Below, in pieces: positions 46,601 to 58,800 of a stretch of DNA of 64,000 nt. The position numbers and the translations under genes were made by a program. The stretch comes from Mastigamoeba balamuthi (Eukaryota; Evosea; Mastigamoebida; Mastigamoebidae), in the NCBI GenBank assembly GCA_902651635.1, contig CACRSC010000001.1:528325-592324 (forward strand), given 5' to 3'. Position 1 is the stretch's first letter; each line of letters begins with the position of its first letter. Below the pieces are notes generated by a model. That model had not been told where the DNA came from. It did no database searches and saw nothing but the letters and a program-made list of their open reading frames with translations.

Positions 46601-47933
46601 GCCCATGTCTGGACCATGCGTGCTGTGAACGCCACCATCAACAGGTTCAGCCAGCTGCTGGCCACGACTGCTGCTCTCCCCACCAGCTTGGACAGCAGCA
46701 GGTGGTGGGTGTTGGGCTCGTTGAGGTTGGCCAACTCCACGAAGTGCAAGATCTCCTGGAGGAACACCAGGACGTTCACGTCCATGCTGGCATTGAATGA
46801 TGGGACTGAGGGTGCCAGTGTTGTCTGCACCCAGGCCCCTATCCCCGGTGGTCTCCTCTTAGTGATGTCTGTTATCTCTGCCTCTGTCCAGGTGCAGACA
46901 ATGTGGAAGTTCAGTTCACGGCCAGCAACTCTATCACCAGCAATTACTCCTCCTGCTGCCGTTCCACGGCCTCCCCCATATGTGGGGCCTGATGTCTCCC
47001 TGGGAACCGCTCCCACTCATTGGACTGATGATGCTGGCACTGCCTCCTCGAGTACACACTCAGTGGTTTGGGGGGCTGCAGCAGCAGGCACCTTCCTGCC
47101 ACTGGTTTTATCACAGGCGATAAAACTGCCTTCTGACATCACGTTCCCCTGGGCCACCACCTGTGTCATCTCCTCTAGCGCATGCCCAGGAGTCCTGGGG
47201 GCTGCCGCAGTAAGTGCCTCTTCATTGCCGACCTGCTCCCCCAGTGTTCCAGCTGCTGTTGCGTCTCTCACTTGGCCTGCTACCCACTCACTCTCACCAC
47301 TGGGAGGTTCCACCCACAGCGCCAAGAAGACCCTATTGAACATCTCCTTGTCCAAGGCCCACATGAAATCGAAGGCACACCTCATTCCCTCCAGCTCAAG
47401 ATGTTCGCTCATCACAAGGAGGTGTGTCACCACTGGTGCCTCCGAGCTCGGCCAGCACAGTGCCCCAGATTTGACTGCAAGCACCAGCACCTGAGGTGTG
47501 GGCTCGCTTCTCAGCACCCCAGACCCCCCCAGCACCACGTCCTCAATTGCCTGCAAAGAGAGGCACTGGGTGATCGGCCACGCAGCTGCTGCTGCCACTG
47601 CCACCTTCCTCCCCACCGCCCCCATCGAGTCCAGCTCCTTCAAGGGAATGCTCATTTACTTTTCCCACCAGCCAGGCAAGATATCACCTCAGAGATATCC
47701 CACCACCCATCCAGCAGAAGCCCTCGACCGAAGAACTTGAACTGTAATTCCCGGAACTCAACCCGGGTTGCTCTAACGACGAACTGTGACTGTGCACACT
47801 GGCCAGAGAGCAGCCTCGCTGAAGAACTGTCACTGCGCCCCCTGGGCAGTCTCAGAATCTCACGCCTTGTGTCCCATCCCCGCCTCTCCCAATGACTAGA
47901 CAGAGGGGGATCGAGCCGAACCAATCCACCAAG

Positions 47934-48028
47934 TGTTACACACACAAGGTTGGGAATTCTTCTGAATCTATTGTCCTTTTCCCGCAGCAGATATCTTCCT
48001 GGTATCTTGCTGCTCCCACCACTCAACA
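47934..48028 (-). repeat. 5' LTR (95 bp) of the Ty3/gypsy element
   Basis: Partner of 41615-41709, same termini, same length. Confidence 0.85.
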
Positions 48029-49050
48029 CTATGGCCTTTGCAATCAGGGAGATGTGGGACTGCCTCATTACCCCAACTCTGGCTTTTCTGGGTAACAAGG
48101 GAACAAAGAACATGCTCAAGAACTTCATTCAGCTGGATGACATGATCATGCTTCTGGTCTCTGCCCTGCTACCATGGGTGCTGCAGACTGTCACGTCCCA
48201 CCCAAGCTATGACCCCACAGTTCTGATGTCGATCAACTGTCTTACCCAGTGTCAGGACATTCCCACTCGTCCCTCAGAGTCTTCTGTGCTTCTGCCTGCA
48301 CTACGGGCTGCCCTACTGCTACATAAGGGCCACAGTACATGTTGGGAGGTCTCTGGAGTTCATAGGGCTTCTGCAGCTCTGTCCACAGCTGTTCTATGCA
48401 ACTTGATACCACCAGTACAAGGTTATGACTGCCCAGTTCCTCAGTTTATGAATTGCTGATGGCTTGCATCCAACTTACAGGACTGCTTGCTATTCTCGAG
48501 ACCATCACTCTTCACATGAAAGGAGCCAGTTCTTATGCTCACTGCAGTAATGACTGCTGTGAAAAGGCCAGTTTTCCTCTTATGCCATTGTATATGCTGC
48601 CAGCACATGCTATATGCCATTAGCATATTGTATGCCTCCAGCAACGACAACTGGTTGAAGCACTGTGTTTATCCAGATTCGCCCTTCAATTGTGATGCTG
48701 ATGCTCAGAGGCTGCACTACAGGCTCAGCACTATCAAGGGAACTACTGAGGAGGTCAAATGCCTTGAAGAGCACATCATGCAGGTGACTTGTCACACAGA
48801 AAGAGAGTCTTCTCTTTGAAGCAATGCAAACCTGGATTCCTGGCTCTCCAACTCCGATGAGCTACTTCCAATCAGTCCTCTGCAAATGGACCTCGAGATG
48901 TTTGAAGAGGGATTCATCAATCCAGATACGTCCTTTAATGGTCTGAACAATGTTATGACTGATCCAAAGGACTGCATCATGGATTGTGCTGAGTGCAGTG
49001 ATGATGATGATGCCCTCTTCTCTAATGAATCTGATCCTGAGTATGACTAA
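48029..49050 (+). mobile_element. Unidentified element, right part
   Basis: Plus-strand coding-like runs continue to the right of the LTR element: about 48030-48460, 48655-48820, and a final run ending at a TAA (49048-49050) with an acidic C-terminus (CSDDDDALFSNESDPEYD). Between them at 48540-48645 is a spacer with the same palindromic words as in the left part. Probably the other side of the unidentified element or gene that received the LTR insertion. No domain recognised. Confidence 0.35.
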
Positions 49051-50053
49051 AGCAATGAAACCAGTTGGTTATTACAATTAAAAGTCACTGTGTCTGCTTT
49101 GAATGGTTTATTGATTACCATTGACCATAAACGTACTGACACTTTTCTTGCTGACTCATATGTCAGCATATACGCTGGCACATACACTGTGCCACTGGCA
49201 TAGTTGACAGCCAAGCTGTGCTGCTGGCACATAGCCAGGCACATATGTCAGCACATATTGTCTTTGTTGCAAATCACTTGATTTGAAAAATTTCTGTGAT
49301 ATCGTGCTTCAGATGCTTCCATGAGCTTCTGAAATTAAGAGCATGTACTATTGATCATTTGTAATGATTTTGACCCTTTTTGGTAGGAATTCCCACCTAT
49401 CACCTCTAAAATTACCTCTTTACATCTCATTTATGCTGTAATTAATATCTCTTCATTTCTACATGTATTTGTGTGTTTCTTTTAGAACTAAATCTGTGTT
49501 CTTTCTGGTCTTAATTGGCATATTGCTTTCACTAAATAAATATGAAATTCACTCATTTTTGAACCTCTGAATGCACAAAAAGTACTCTTTTTCTGATTAT
49601 ATTGTTTTATTTTCGAAATCACTCCGATAATAATCATCTCTTTTCTTTTTTTACTATTTTCGCCACTGCGTTTCATTGTTTTTGCCCAAAATATGCCAAT
49701 TAAGACCAGAAAGAACACAGATTTAGTTCCAAAAATCTTTTCATTAGTTTTTCCTCCAGAACTAATTCATGGAAAAATGCCCCTTTCCCTCCCACAGGAA
49801 TATGCCCACTCGGCTAAGATATTGTGTACACAATGCAATCTGTGTGTACAAAAAATCTCATGTCTCTAGAAACTACTAGTTTTTCTCGGCGAGACCCGAA
49901 TCTTGATTTTTCCTCTCATTCTTTTGGCGCGCAATAATGTTATCGAACCCCGATGGCGATCAGAAGCCACTGCCACTGCCGCTGCCGCTCACGCACGCGC
50001 CAAAGGGCAGTGACCACTCCCAAAATGCCGGTCTGTCCTCACTGTCTGCAATC
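49051..50053. other. AT-rich intergenic region, right edge of repeat island
   Basis: Very AT-rich between 49270 and 49930 with no gene, then GC content recovers. A further cluster of CAGCATATACGCTGG-type words lies at 49150-49260. A pair of AATTAAGACCAGAAAGAACAC-like words (one on each strand, near 49495-49520 and 49695-49720) forms an inverted repeat. Confidence 0.4.
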
Positions 50054-52415
50054 ATGTCCTCGCTTTCCCTGGAAGTGACCCAAGAGTCGCTCGATTCGGT
50101 CTTCTAATCTCGCACCGCGCACCTCTCTTACGGGGGTCTTTACGCAGGTTGACCAGACGCCCGGCTTTGACACGTGCACACTATTGGCACTTCGTCTCGC
50201 AGCGTCTGAAACTGACAGCGATGGAAGCGGGGCGCAGTTGCCGAGCAACGTTCTCGCGGCTGTTCGATCTGCCCGCCTCGATTACCAGCGGACTGTTGTT
50301 GCCAACTTCCCCGAAAACCCTCTCGCTACATTCGACGCTGCCGTCGCTGCCGCCTCTGCGTTGGATTCGTTCAGAAAGGTGTGGGAGGCGCTGTCTCTGC
50401 TGCGCACCGATCATCCGCTGTACATGCCGCCGTTGTACGAGTCGACCGAAATGCTGCGCTCGATGCTGCTGCAGCTCGCGCTGATGGTCGTTCTGCGTGA
50501 GAGGAACCGCTTCGAGAAGTACGACACTGGGCACGCGATCATCGGAGGAGTCGAAGGCACCGGCAAGACGACCATCGTCAAGGCTCTGGCGGTTGCCGTT
50601 GCGGCGTGCTCTCCGGGGTTCTTCCTCGTGTATGTCGACTTCGAGGAGAAGTCCACCGCCGCGTGCGCTGCAGCGGATGCATTCTGCCTGGAGAAGCTGC
50701 TCGTGGAGGCCGCAGCCCGGTATGCCGCAAAGGACGTCGAGGGCCCGTTTGGCAGCCCTAAACCCGGTGGAGAAGTGGAGTCTGCGTGCACAAAACTGGG
50801 ACGACGGTACCTCTCGCTATTCCAGATACTGAGGGAGAGCGTCGCGTTCGGCCTGGTGGCGGACGAGATACAATCGCTCGTGGTGCCAAACCCTCGTAGG
50901 GACGACCCCCGCATTGGCGTCGTGGCCTTCCTCGAGGACTTCGCTAAGAACTGTCCTGGTGCAATGGTGGTTCTCACGGGATCGTCCGCAAACCTGCGGT
51001 CGCGGTTGTTCCAGTCGCTGAGATCGCCAGAGTACAACACGTACTCCGATTTCAACAAGTCTCTGTGCAGGTTCTTCCACGTGGCTGCTCTCCGCCTCCG
51101 CGACAGCGAGTCCCTCGCCCAGTACATCCAGAGGCGTTACGGCTGCGCTACGCGTCCCCTGGACGACGAGGTTCGCGCACTGCTCCACACTACCGGTGGA
51201 ATCGGCCGCTTAGTGCACTCCGTTCGTCGTGGTGGAACGTCGTACAACGAGGTGCCCAGGACCGTGGCACCGTCCCAGGCCATGTCAGACGCAAACGACG
51301 ACTTCTTCCTGGTTGTCCGTCTTGTGCTGGACCACCAGCAGGATGCAGGGTCGACGTCCAGGCTCACAGAAGCGATCGCCAAATGGAGAGCACACGAAAC
51401 TTGCTTCCTCGAGCCCTGCGACGTCTCGATGCCCTACCACGACTGCCTCCAGCAGCTCAAGGACCGCGGGGTCGCAGATGCGGTGCGGTCGATTGAGAGG
51501 TGGGTCGACCAGGGGTTACTCTACGTCGTCCACGGGAACACAGGCCCTGAAGACGTTCAGTTTGCCAGACCAGTAGACGCCGAGACCTACTTTGCTTCTG
51601 ATGGGTCGGATGATTCCCGTGACTACTACCGTCTCGAAGACGTTCGGCGGATGCTGTACAAGGGAGGAGAAGGGGTGGTTGGCAATCCCCTGGAAGACCT
51701 CATGCGCCCTCGGATCGCGCCGCTCCTGCCGCAGACGGGGAGGAAGTGGATGGGAGGAACGATAAAGCTGGCCAAGGACGGCAACCTGTCGTTCGACCCT
51801 CCGATCAAGGACCTCTCGAGTTTCTCGTCGCAGTCGTGGCACTGGAGAAAGGAGACTGGGATCGACTGCGTCCAGTTTACCGCGTCGTCACCCGGCCCGA
51901 TAGTGCCCACTCAGCATTTCGAGGTCTGCATCGACGCCTGGCAGTGCAAGGCCAATCGCCCCGACGTGAAGCTCGGAGGAGGCAACCCAGAAAAGCACAG
52001 GAAGACAGCCATCGATGACGGCAACGTTTCGCGAGTCGACGACGAGCGCTCAATATTCGGGATCACCACGAAGGCGGAGGTGGGGTTCTGCAAGCTGGCA
52101 GCAGCGCTCCTCCAGCAGTACCCGAGCTGCACTGTGAGGCTGGGGACGCTCGTTGTTTGCACCACAAGGAGCCCGGCGGCAGCGGCGAAAGCGCAAAAGG
52201 ACCTCGAGAAAAAGCTGCAGGACTCGAGGCTCGACGCGCTCGAGTTCAGTGTCGGTTTCCTCCGGCTTTCAGGCAAGGACGCCAAGTCGTGGAGGCGTCG
52301 TGTCCACTTCTCGTACGCCGTAAGGCTCATCTGCGGCGACAGCTGGATACGCCAGTGTCTCGAGCCACAGCTGAGGCGCCGTATGCCCGTGAAGAACTGC
52401 AAAGACACCAACTAA
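50054..52415 (+). CDS. P-loop NTPase with nuclease-like C-terminus, Crinkler/RHS-like
   Basis: About 764 residues. Proposed start ATG 50054 in a short first exon (to about 50077), intron, then 50148-52415 in phase; the main frame has no early ATG, so a 5' exon is needed. The NTPase core has Walker A IIGGVEGTGKTTIVKAL, Walker B-like FGLVADEIQSLV, and sensor-like MVVLTGSSANLRSRL, as in AAA+/STAND proteins. The C-terminal third has GIDCVQF followed by FEVCIDAWQCKANRPDV, which could be a PD-(D/E)xK-type nuclease core with QxK. NTPase plus nuclease is the architecture of Crinkler and trypanosomatid RHS proteins, which have been linked to transposon or conflict-system ancestry. Its position at the edge of a repeat island fits that. 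Start exon and nuclease assignment are inference; the NTPase is clear. The frame looks intact. Confidence 0.7.
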
Positions 52416-52547
52416 AGCGAGCTGGGGGGACGTAGATGGAGATTCTCAACAGTCCTTTTTAAATCTCGGGAAAATGAGATATTGGGGGATTCACACACTC
52501 GCCAGATAAGTTTTTGCTCGTTCCTTTGCGCAACCGCGCGCTTGAAG

Positions 52548-55500
52548 ATGGCGACCGTAAATCGAAAGCTTCAAGGTCAGCGTCCCCCCTCCGCTGTCAC
52601 CTCAGTCCCCCCCTCCGACCGCCCCCCGGTGCCACCCGCGCGCCGGGGCGTTGCCTGCTCCTTCTGCCCCTCCGTCTCTCGCGCGGTTTTCGCAATCAAT
52701 AAAAAACAAACGCGCTGACACGGCGGGTGGTGTGGTGGGCCGACTCCGAATGCGCAGCCGAGATCGACAGGGTGCAGAAGAAGGTGCAGGAGGGGCTGGT
52801 GGAGTTTGACTCGATCCTGGTGAAGGTGTACGAGAGCCCGACGGCGAACCAGAAGGAGAAGTACGAGGCGGAGCTCAAGAAGGAGATCAAGAAGCTGCAG
52901 CGCTACCGCGACCAGATCAAGCTCTGGGCCACCTCCCCCGACGTCAAGGACAAGGCCCCGCTCATCGACCTCCGCAAGGTCATCGAGACCGTACGCTGCT
53001 GCTGCTCCCTGCCTTTGCGTGCCCTCGTAAGGGAGGCGCGGAATATCTGGCGATCCTCCGCGATCTTCACTGATCTTCGCGCTGCTTCTCCGCCCTTGCA
53101 GAGGATGGAGCAGTTCAAGCAGTGCGAGAGGGAGACAAAGACCAAGCCCTACAGCAAGGAGGCGCTCGCCAAGCAGGACGAGATCACAGAGGAGGACCGC
53201 GAGCGCGAGGACATACGCTCGTGGATCGGTACGGTGATCCCGCTCCCCCGGGGAGATTCTACCCGCCCTTACCACCTTCACCTTAATTACACTCGGAATC
53301 TGGATTCTTCCCAGTGTGCACAAATAATCAAGCGGGACCACTCCCAAATTTCGCTTTCGCTGAAACTCGGGCGGGGCGGGGCGCTGCAGGGAGGTGCCTG
53401 GAGAGCCTGTCGACGCAGATCGACTCTACCGAGAGCGAGCTGGAGGCGATCGCGCCGAACAAGCGGCGCAAGGACACGCGGGCGCAGTCGCTGGCGTCGC
53501 GGGTGGAGCGGCACAAGTACTACATCAACCGCCTCGAGTTCATCCTGCGCGCCCTCGACAACGAGAAGCTCGCGCCCTCGGACGTGACGGACGTGCGCGA
53601 CGGCATCGACTACTACGTCGAGAGCAACGCCGACGCGGGGTTCATGGAGGACGACGGCGTCTTTGACTCGCTGGGCCTGCAGTTTATCGAGGACAGCCCC
53701 CCGCGCACCGGCTCCTCGTCCGACTCGGACTCTGCCACCGACTCGGACCGCGACAGGGAGCGCGAGCGCGACCGCGAGCGCGAGAGGGAGCGCGAGAAGG
53801 AGAGGGAGAAGGACAAGGAGAAGGACAAGGAGAAGGACAAGGACAAGGACAAGGGGGTGCCCGGCAAGGCCTCCCCGCTGCCGCTGCCCCCGCTGCCCAC
53901 AATCAACACGACGGCCAAGAGCGCCCAGCAGCAGCAGCAGCAGGCGAAGAAGGAGGAGAAGCAGCCAGCGTCGCCGGCGCCCCAGCAGCAGCAGGCGCAG
54001 AGCAAGCCCATGGCGACGCCGCCGAGGGTGCAGAGGCAGGGGCAGAAGGTGGGCAACGTCAGGTCGCCGTCGCCGTCGACGTCGCCGCTCTCGACGTCGC
54101 CAGTCGCGACGGCTGCGCAGCCGCTGTCGAGGAAGACGTCTGCGCAGGGCGTGCCGTCGCTCGCGGCGATAGTCGCGGGCACCGCTGGCGTGTCGTACGC
54201 GGGGGCCGTCAGGAGCGCGTCGCCGCCCCACAACACGTCGGCGTCGCCCATCGCGTCGCCCGTCATCGGCCCCACCGCGCCGGCGGGGTCGACCAAGGCG
54301 GAGAGGAAGGCCGCCCAGCAGCAGCAGCAGTCGGGGACGCCGCCGTCGTCGTCGGCCAAGGCGCAGGCGCAGTCGCCCAAGCCCAAGGACAAGGGGGCGC
54401 AGGCGCAGGCGCAGGCGCAGCAGCAGGGTCAGAAGGGCCAGCAGGGGAAGCAGGGCAAGGGCCAGGACGCCAAGCAGGAGGCAGCGCCGGCGGAGAAGTC
54501 GTCGCACTCGCCGCTCAAGGCGTCGCTCAGGGAGTCGAAGGAGGCGGCGGCTGCGATCGCGGCGGCTGCGGCAGCGCCCAAGGAAGAGGTCGCTGCTGCT
54601 GCGGCTGAGAACTTCACGCAGGCGCAGCCCGAGGGCGTGTCTGTCCAGAAGCCGCAGGCTGTCCACGCGGTCGCGACCCCCGGGCAGAAGCGCCAGGCCC
54701 CCGCTCAGTCCCCGCAGGCGGAGCCCAAGGAGTCCAAGGAGCCTAAGGAATCGAAGGAATCGAAGGAGGCGAAGGAATCCAACAAGGAGTCGAAGGAGGC
54801 CAAGGAGGCCAAGGACAAGGCTGCGCAGGAGCACAAGGAGCCGGCAGAGACCGCGCCAGCGCCGGAGGCCGCGCAGCCGCAGGAGCAGTGCAAGCCGCAG
54901 CAGTCGACGTCGCCGACGAGCGGGGACGAGATGGCGCCCCTCGAGCTGAACGGGGGCCCCTCTCCTGCGCAGCAGCAGCAGACAGTACAGGACGCGGGCG
55001 AGAAGAAGGCGTTCGCCCCCTATGTCCCGCACCTGCAGGGCCAGAGCGAGGGCTCACCTATGCCCATCCCCGCGAGTGGGTCGCCGATGCACCAGTCGCC
55101 AGCCTCGACGCCGGTGCCGGCAGGGTCGATTGCGCACCTGGAGATCCCTCAGGAGCTCATGTCGCCGCCGCTGCAGTTCCCCAAGTACGACGAAAGCAGC
55201 CTTGGCGGGCAGTTCCAGCAGCACGTGCAGCAGCAGATACAGCAGCAGGTCCAGCACATACAGGCACAGCTGCAGCAGCAGGTCCTCATGCGCAAGCAGC
55301 AGCAGGCGCAGCAGGAGGACCCGAGCGTGATGCTCGACTCAAGCCTGCGCTCTGTCTTTGAGTCGGTTGAGGCTTCGCGCCCCGTGCAGTACGTCACACG
55401 CAACGAGAGCCCCGACATCCCGTCGTGGTTCCCCTCGACGCCACTGCCGGCGGCGACCAACTCGGAGTTCTTCTCCAAGTTGGACTCGGACACTTTGTTC

Positions 55501-55737
55501 TTCGCGTTCTACTATCAGCCCAACACGTACCAGCAGTACCTGGCCTCTGTCGAGCTCAAGCGCCAGTCGTGGAGGTACCACAAGAAGTACCAGACGTGGT
55601 TCCAGCGTCACGAGGAGCCCAAGGAGATCACAAACGACTTCGAAACAGGTACCTACGTGTACTTTGACTACGAGACCGGCTGGTGCCAGCGCCGGAAGGC
55701 AGAGTTCACCTTTGAGTACCGGTTCCTCGAGGAGTAG
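52548..55737 (+). CDS. NOT3: CCR4-NOT complex subunit NOT3/NOT5
   Basis: Scaffold subunit of the cytoplasmic/nuclear deadenylase complex. Exons 52548-52575, 52758-52990, 53102-53228 and 53390-55737 are in phase, 911 residues. The N-terminal coiled coil is typical: MATVNRKLQ joined to AEIDRVQKKVQEG, NQKEKYEAELKKEIKKLQR, YRDQIKLWATS, ETKTKPYSKEAL. A long low-complexity middle holds runs of Arg/Glu/Asp/Lys repeats, poly-Gln, and Lys-Glu-Ser repeats (residues about 250-720). The C-terminal NOT box is well conserved: SKLDSDTLFFAFYY, QYLASVELKRQSWRYHKKY, WFQRHEEPKEI and FETGTYVYFDYETGWCQRRK. The residue-9 splice is supported because it recreates KLQAEIDR as in animal CNOT3. An ATG in AAGATGGCGACC fits the start. 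Confidence 0.95.
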
Positions 55738-55836
55738 ACCCTCCTCGTCTGTCCTTCACCCTTCCCTTCAGTCCTCTCCTATTCCCCTCCGCTTCGAAAT
55801 GTCACAATACGCGTTTGTCTCAAACGACATCGACGG

Positions 55837-58800
55837 TTACCAAAACGTTGGTTTGAGTGCTTTTCGTGTGACAGCTTGGGAGCACACGGGGCATGGCCGT
55901 TCTTGCTGTTGCTCCTGTGAGCCAGGCAGCTGCGAGTCCCAGCAGGCATAGCACAGTATGTGCCCGCAAGGTGCCACGTGGGGCTTCTGCATGGGCGAGC
56001 AACCGCATCGCGCGCACGAGGGTTGAGCTGCCGCAGGCTTGGGCGGGATTCGGCGGGGAGGAATGAAGGCGCCCTTCTTCGCGGGCCTGCCAGTCACCAA
56101 GTCGTACTCCGCTCTTCTCTTGTGCGCCCCTGCTTGTGCTTCAGTAGCACACGGCTCCGTGACGGCGTCGGTGATGGCAGGCCTTGCCGCAGGCACTTGC
56201 TCAGAGTCCACTGGGGTCTGGTACCGACTTCGCATGGGCTTCGGGATGAAGGAGACGAATCCCTGCCAGAGGTCCGACTGCCCAGAGCTCTGCAGAATCC
56301 CCTTGACCTCAGAGATCAGGGTCTCTGCCTTGTCCTTGTCCTTCATGCTGTCCTTGAGCTCCGACAACCTGCTCCTGAACTTCTGATACTCTGCTGGCGG
56401 CAGGCACGTTTTCAGCTGGACGATCCACGGCGTTAGATAGTCTCTGGAGCAAAGGACAAACGACCTTCTGTATGTACGACCGGCTGCTGGACGATGGCCC
56501 GCTGCTCTTCTGCTCTACCGGGGACGCCATGTCTGCACCTTCCTCGGGCTTGACCTCGGCATCCTCTTTCGCTCGCACCGGCAGAGGCAGAGTCTCCGCG
56601 CCAGCAGAGGCTGAGTCTGCGGAGACCGCGGAGGCAGCCGCAGGCGGGCAGGGATACGGGGGGACCGGAAGGACAGCAGGCTCCGACCTGGACGCAGGCG
56701 ACTTGGTCTTGAAGAAGGCCACAATCGACCGCATCGAGTCTCCGAAGCTCTTGTACTCCCTGAGCGAGGGGCGGATCCACGCGGGCAGCATCTCCTTCGT
56801 CCCCTGCGACGCGAACCTGTCGTCGCACAGGATGATGGCCCCGTAGTCCCCCTTGTGCCTGATGACACGCCCTATGCACTGGTTGACCGCCCTCATCGCC
56901 TGCTGCGCGTACCACTGCGACCCACTCAACTGCGCGCGTGGGGTCAGCATTACGTTTTCGGCCCGACCCCCTCGGCTGTGCGCGTACGGCGCTGGCGGTG
57001 GTCCTGGCCGCCACCTGGTCGTCGAGGAACTTGCGCTTGAGCTTCACGCGCGTGTCGCTGACGTTGGGGTACGGCAGCCCGATGACCACAGCAGCTCGGG
57101 CGTTGTCGTCGCTGAAGTCCAGGCCCTCGCTGACCTTGCCCCTGGCCACCGCGAAGAACATGGCGCCCCCGCTGCCCGTCTTAATCTCCCGGCAAAACTC
57201 GTCAAACACGACACCCATCTGCGCCGCGAACTTGGGCTGGCGCGGAGTCAGTCGAGCCACGCGGAGGCGCCAGCGACACGCACCTCCACGAACACCCGCT
57301 TGTGCTTCTCGATCAGCTGCCACGTTGCCATCCCGCGCGCCCTCTGCTTCCACTCCTCGACACACGTGCTGAGCATCTTGTACGACGGGAAGAACACCAG
57401 CACGCCGGCGGGTATCATCCTCGCGAAGTTCACTTGCAGGGCGTGGCAGCCGGGCTCCGTCAGCAAGGGTGGCCGCAGGGCAGGAGGCGCACGCACCCAG
57501 GGCGTTGCCGACGTCGGCGACGTACTGCGGGTTGGACCGGTTCTTGTACGACCCGTTGAGCGCGCTGTTCGAGGGCCCGACCGTCAGCGTCCCCGCCCAC
57601 ACGTTCTCCTGGGGAACGACGTGCGGATTCTCCAGCCTGACATCGAACGGTATCCCGAGCTCCGACGCCAGCGTGTCCAGAGGCGCCAGCGTCCCGCTCG
57701 TCAGCACGCTGCGATCGAAGACGCTGAGTGCGACGTCCGCGCAACAGAACAGAGCAGGAGGGAAGTGGAGCAGCAGCGCCCGCACGCACACGGAGGCGAT
57801 GCCGCAGTCCTTGATGAGCGAGGCCATGGCGATAGAGGGCTTGAAGCACCAGAACCCCAGCGACCACGCGCCGGAGCGCACGTCCAGCGGCCGCTCGACG
57901 CAGAGCCGGAAGGCCCTGGCGTCGATGCGCTGGGCCGCGCAGAGGACGAGCGTCTGCAGCAGCCCGCCGAGCACCTCGAGCCTGTCGCCGCCGCCGCCCG
58001 CGCCGTCGCCCGACGCCGACATCTGCTGCGCCCTGTCGACCGTGTCCGCGAGCGACGCCAGCAGCTCGTCGCTGTCGACGCCGGCCTCGCCGAGCAGGTA
58101 GAACACGTCCTGGCCGGGCAGCGAGATCTCCTCGCGGGCGCCCTCGAGGCGCGACTGCACGGCGGCCGCGAGCTTCTGGAGCGCGGCGGTGGCGGCGGCG
58201 AGGGCGGCGGCGTCGAGCTCGGGGGCGAGCTCGCCCTGGGCGATCCTGCGCGAGCACTCGGCGAGCTCGTCGAGGCAGCCGGCGAGGCCCGAAGCGGAGA
58301 GGTCGTAGGACCACATCTCCGAGCAGCTCTGGTCGAGGTTGTGCGCCTCGTCGAACACGAGGACGGCGCCGCGCAGCGGCTCGGCCAGCGGGGCGCGCAC
58401 GCGCGGGTCCAGGAGGTAGTTGTACGGCAGGAACACCACCTGCGCCTCGCCCAGCACTTCGCGCTCCATGTAGTACGGGCACACGCCCTCCTGCTGGGCC
58501 CCCTTGACCAGATCCTCTGCACACAAGCACGCGCGTGCGGGCAGCCGGAGGTCAGCCTCGCAGCAACCCACCGCACAAGCGCACAGAAACAGCAGGAACA
58601 GACGGCGGAACTGAAACACGCGGCACCGCAAACAAGATGCACAGCACGAGCAACTGCACGGACGCGACTGCTGGGGAGGGGGAGCGCAGGGTGGGCGGAC
58701 CGACGTCGAGGGGACCGTCACCGCCGACCGAGGACGCGGCAGCCGAGGCGCCGCGTGTGCGCAGGCCCTCGCGGTACTCGCACTTGCGCGCGGCGCACAG

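Larger units (their letters stand above)
41615..48028 (-). mobile_element. Ty3/gypsy LTR retrotransposon, broken
   Basis: A 6.4-kb element read on the minus strand, bounded by two 95-bp LTRs. Parts, in its own order: 5' LTR (48028-47934); a TGGTGGATTGG... primer-binding-site candidate directly inside it; a gag-like region (about 47.65-46.1 kb); retropepsin-like region (about 45.9-45.3 kb); reverse transcriptase (about 45.1-44.1 kb); RNase H (about 44.0-43.6 kb); integrase with zinc-binding and catalytic core regions (about 43.4-41.95 kb); a purine tract next to the 3' LTR; and the 3' LTR (41709-41615). This order is that of Ty3/gypsy. The LTRs differ at about 6 of 95 positions, so insertion is not recent. 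Coding capacity is broken by several interruptions. No clear target-site duplication was seen. The N at 43489 lies within it. Confidence 0.9.

Noticed and set aside
41615-48028. Target-site duplication for the LTR element
   Set aside because: The flanking bases GATAG and CTATG do not match as a direct repeat, so none is claimed.
53287-55032. Long Arg/Leu-rich open frame on the minus strand across the NOT3 gene (about 580 codons)
   Set aside because: It is the antisense shadow of a GC-rich low-complexity gene; composition is extreme and no domain is present.
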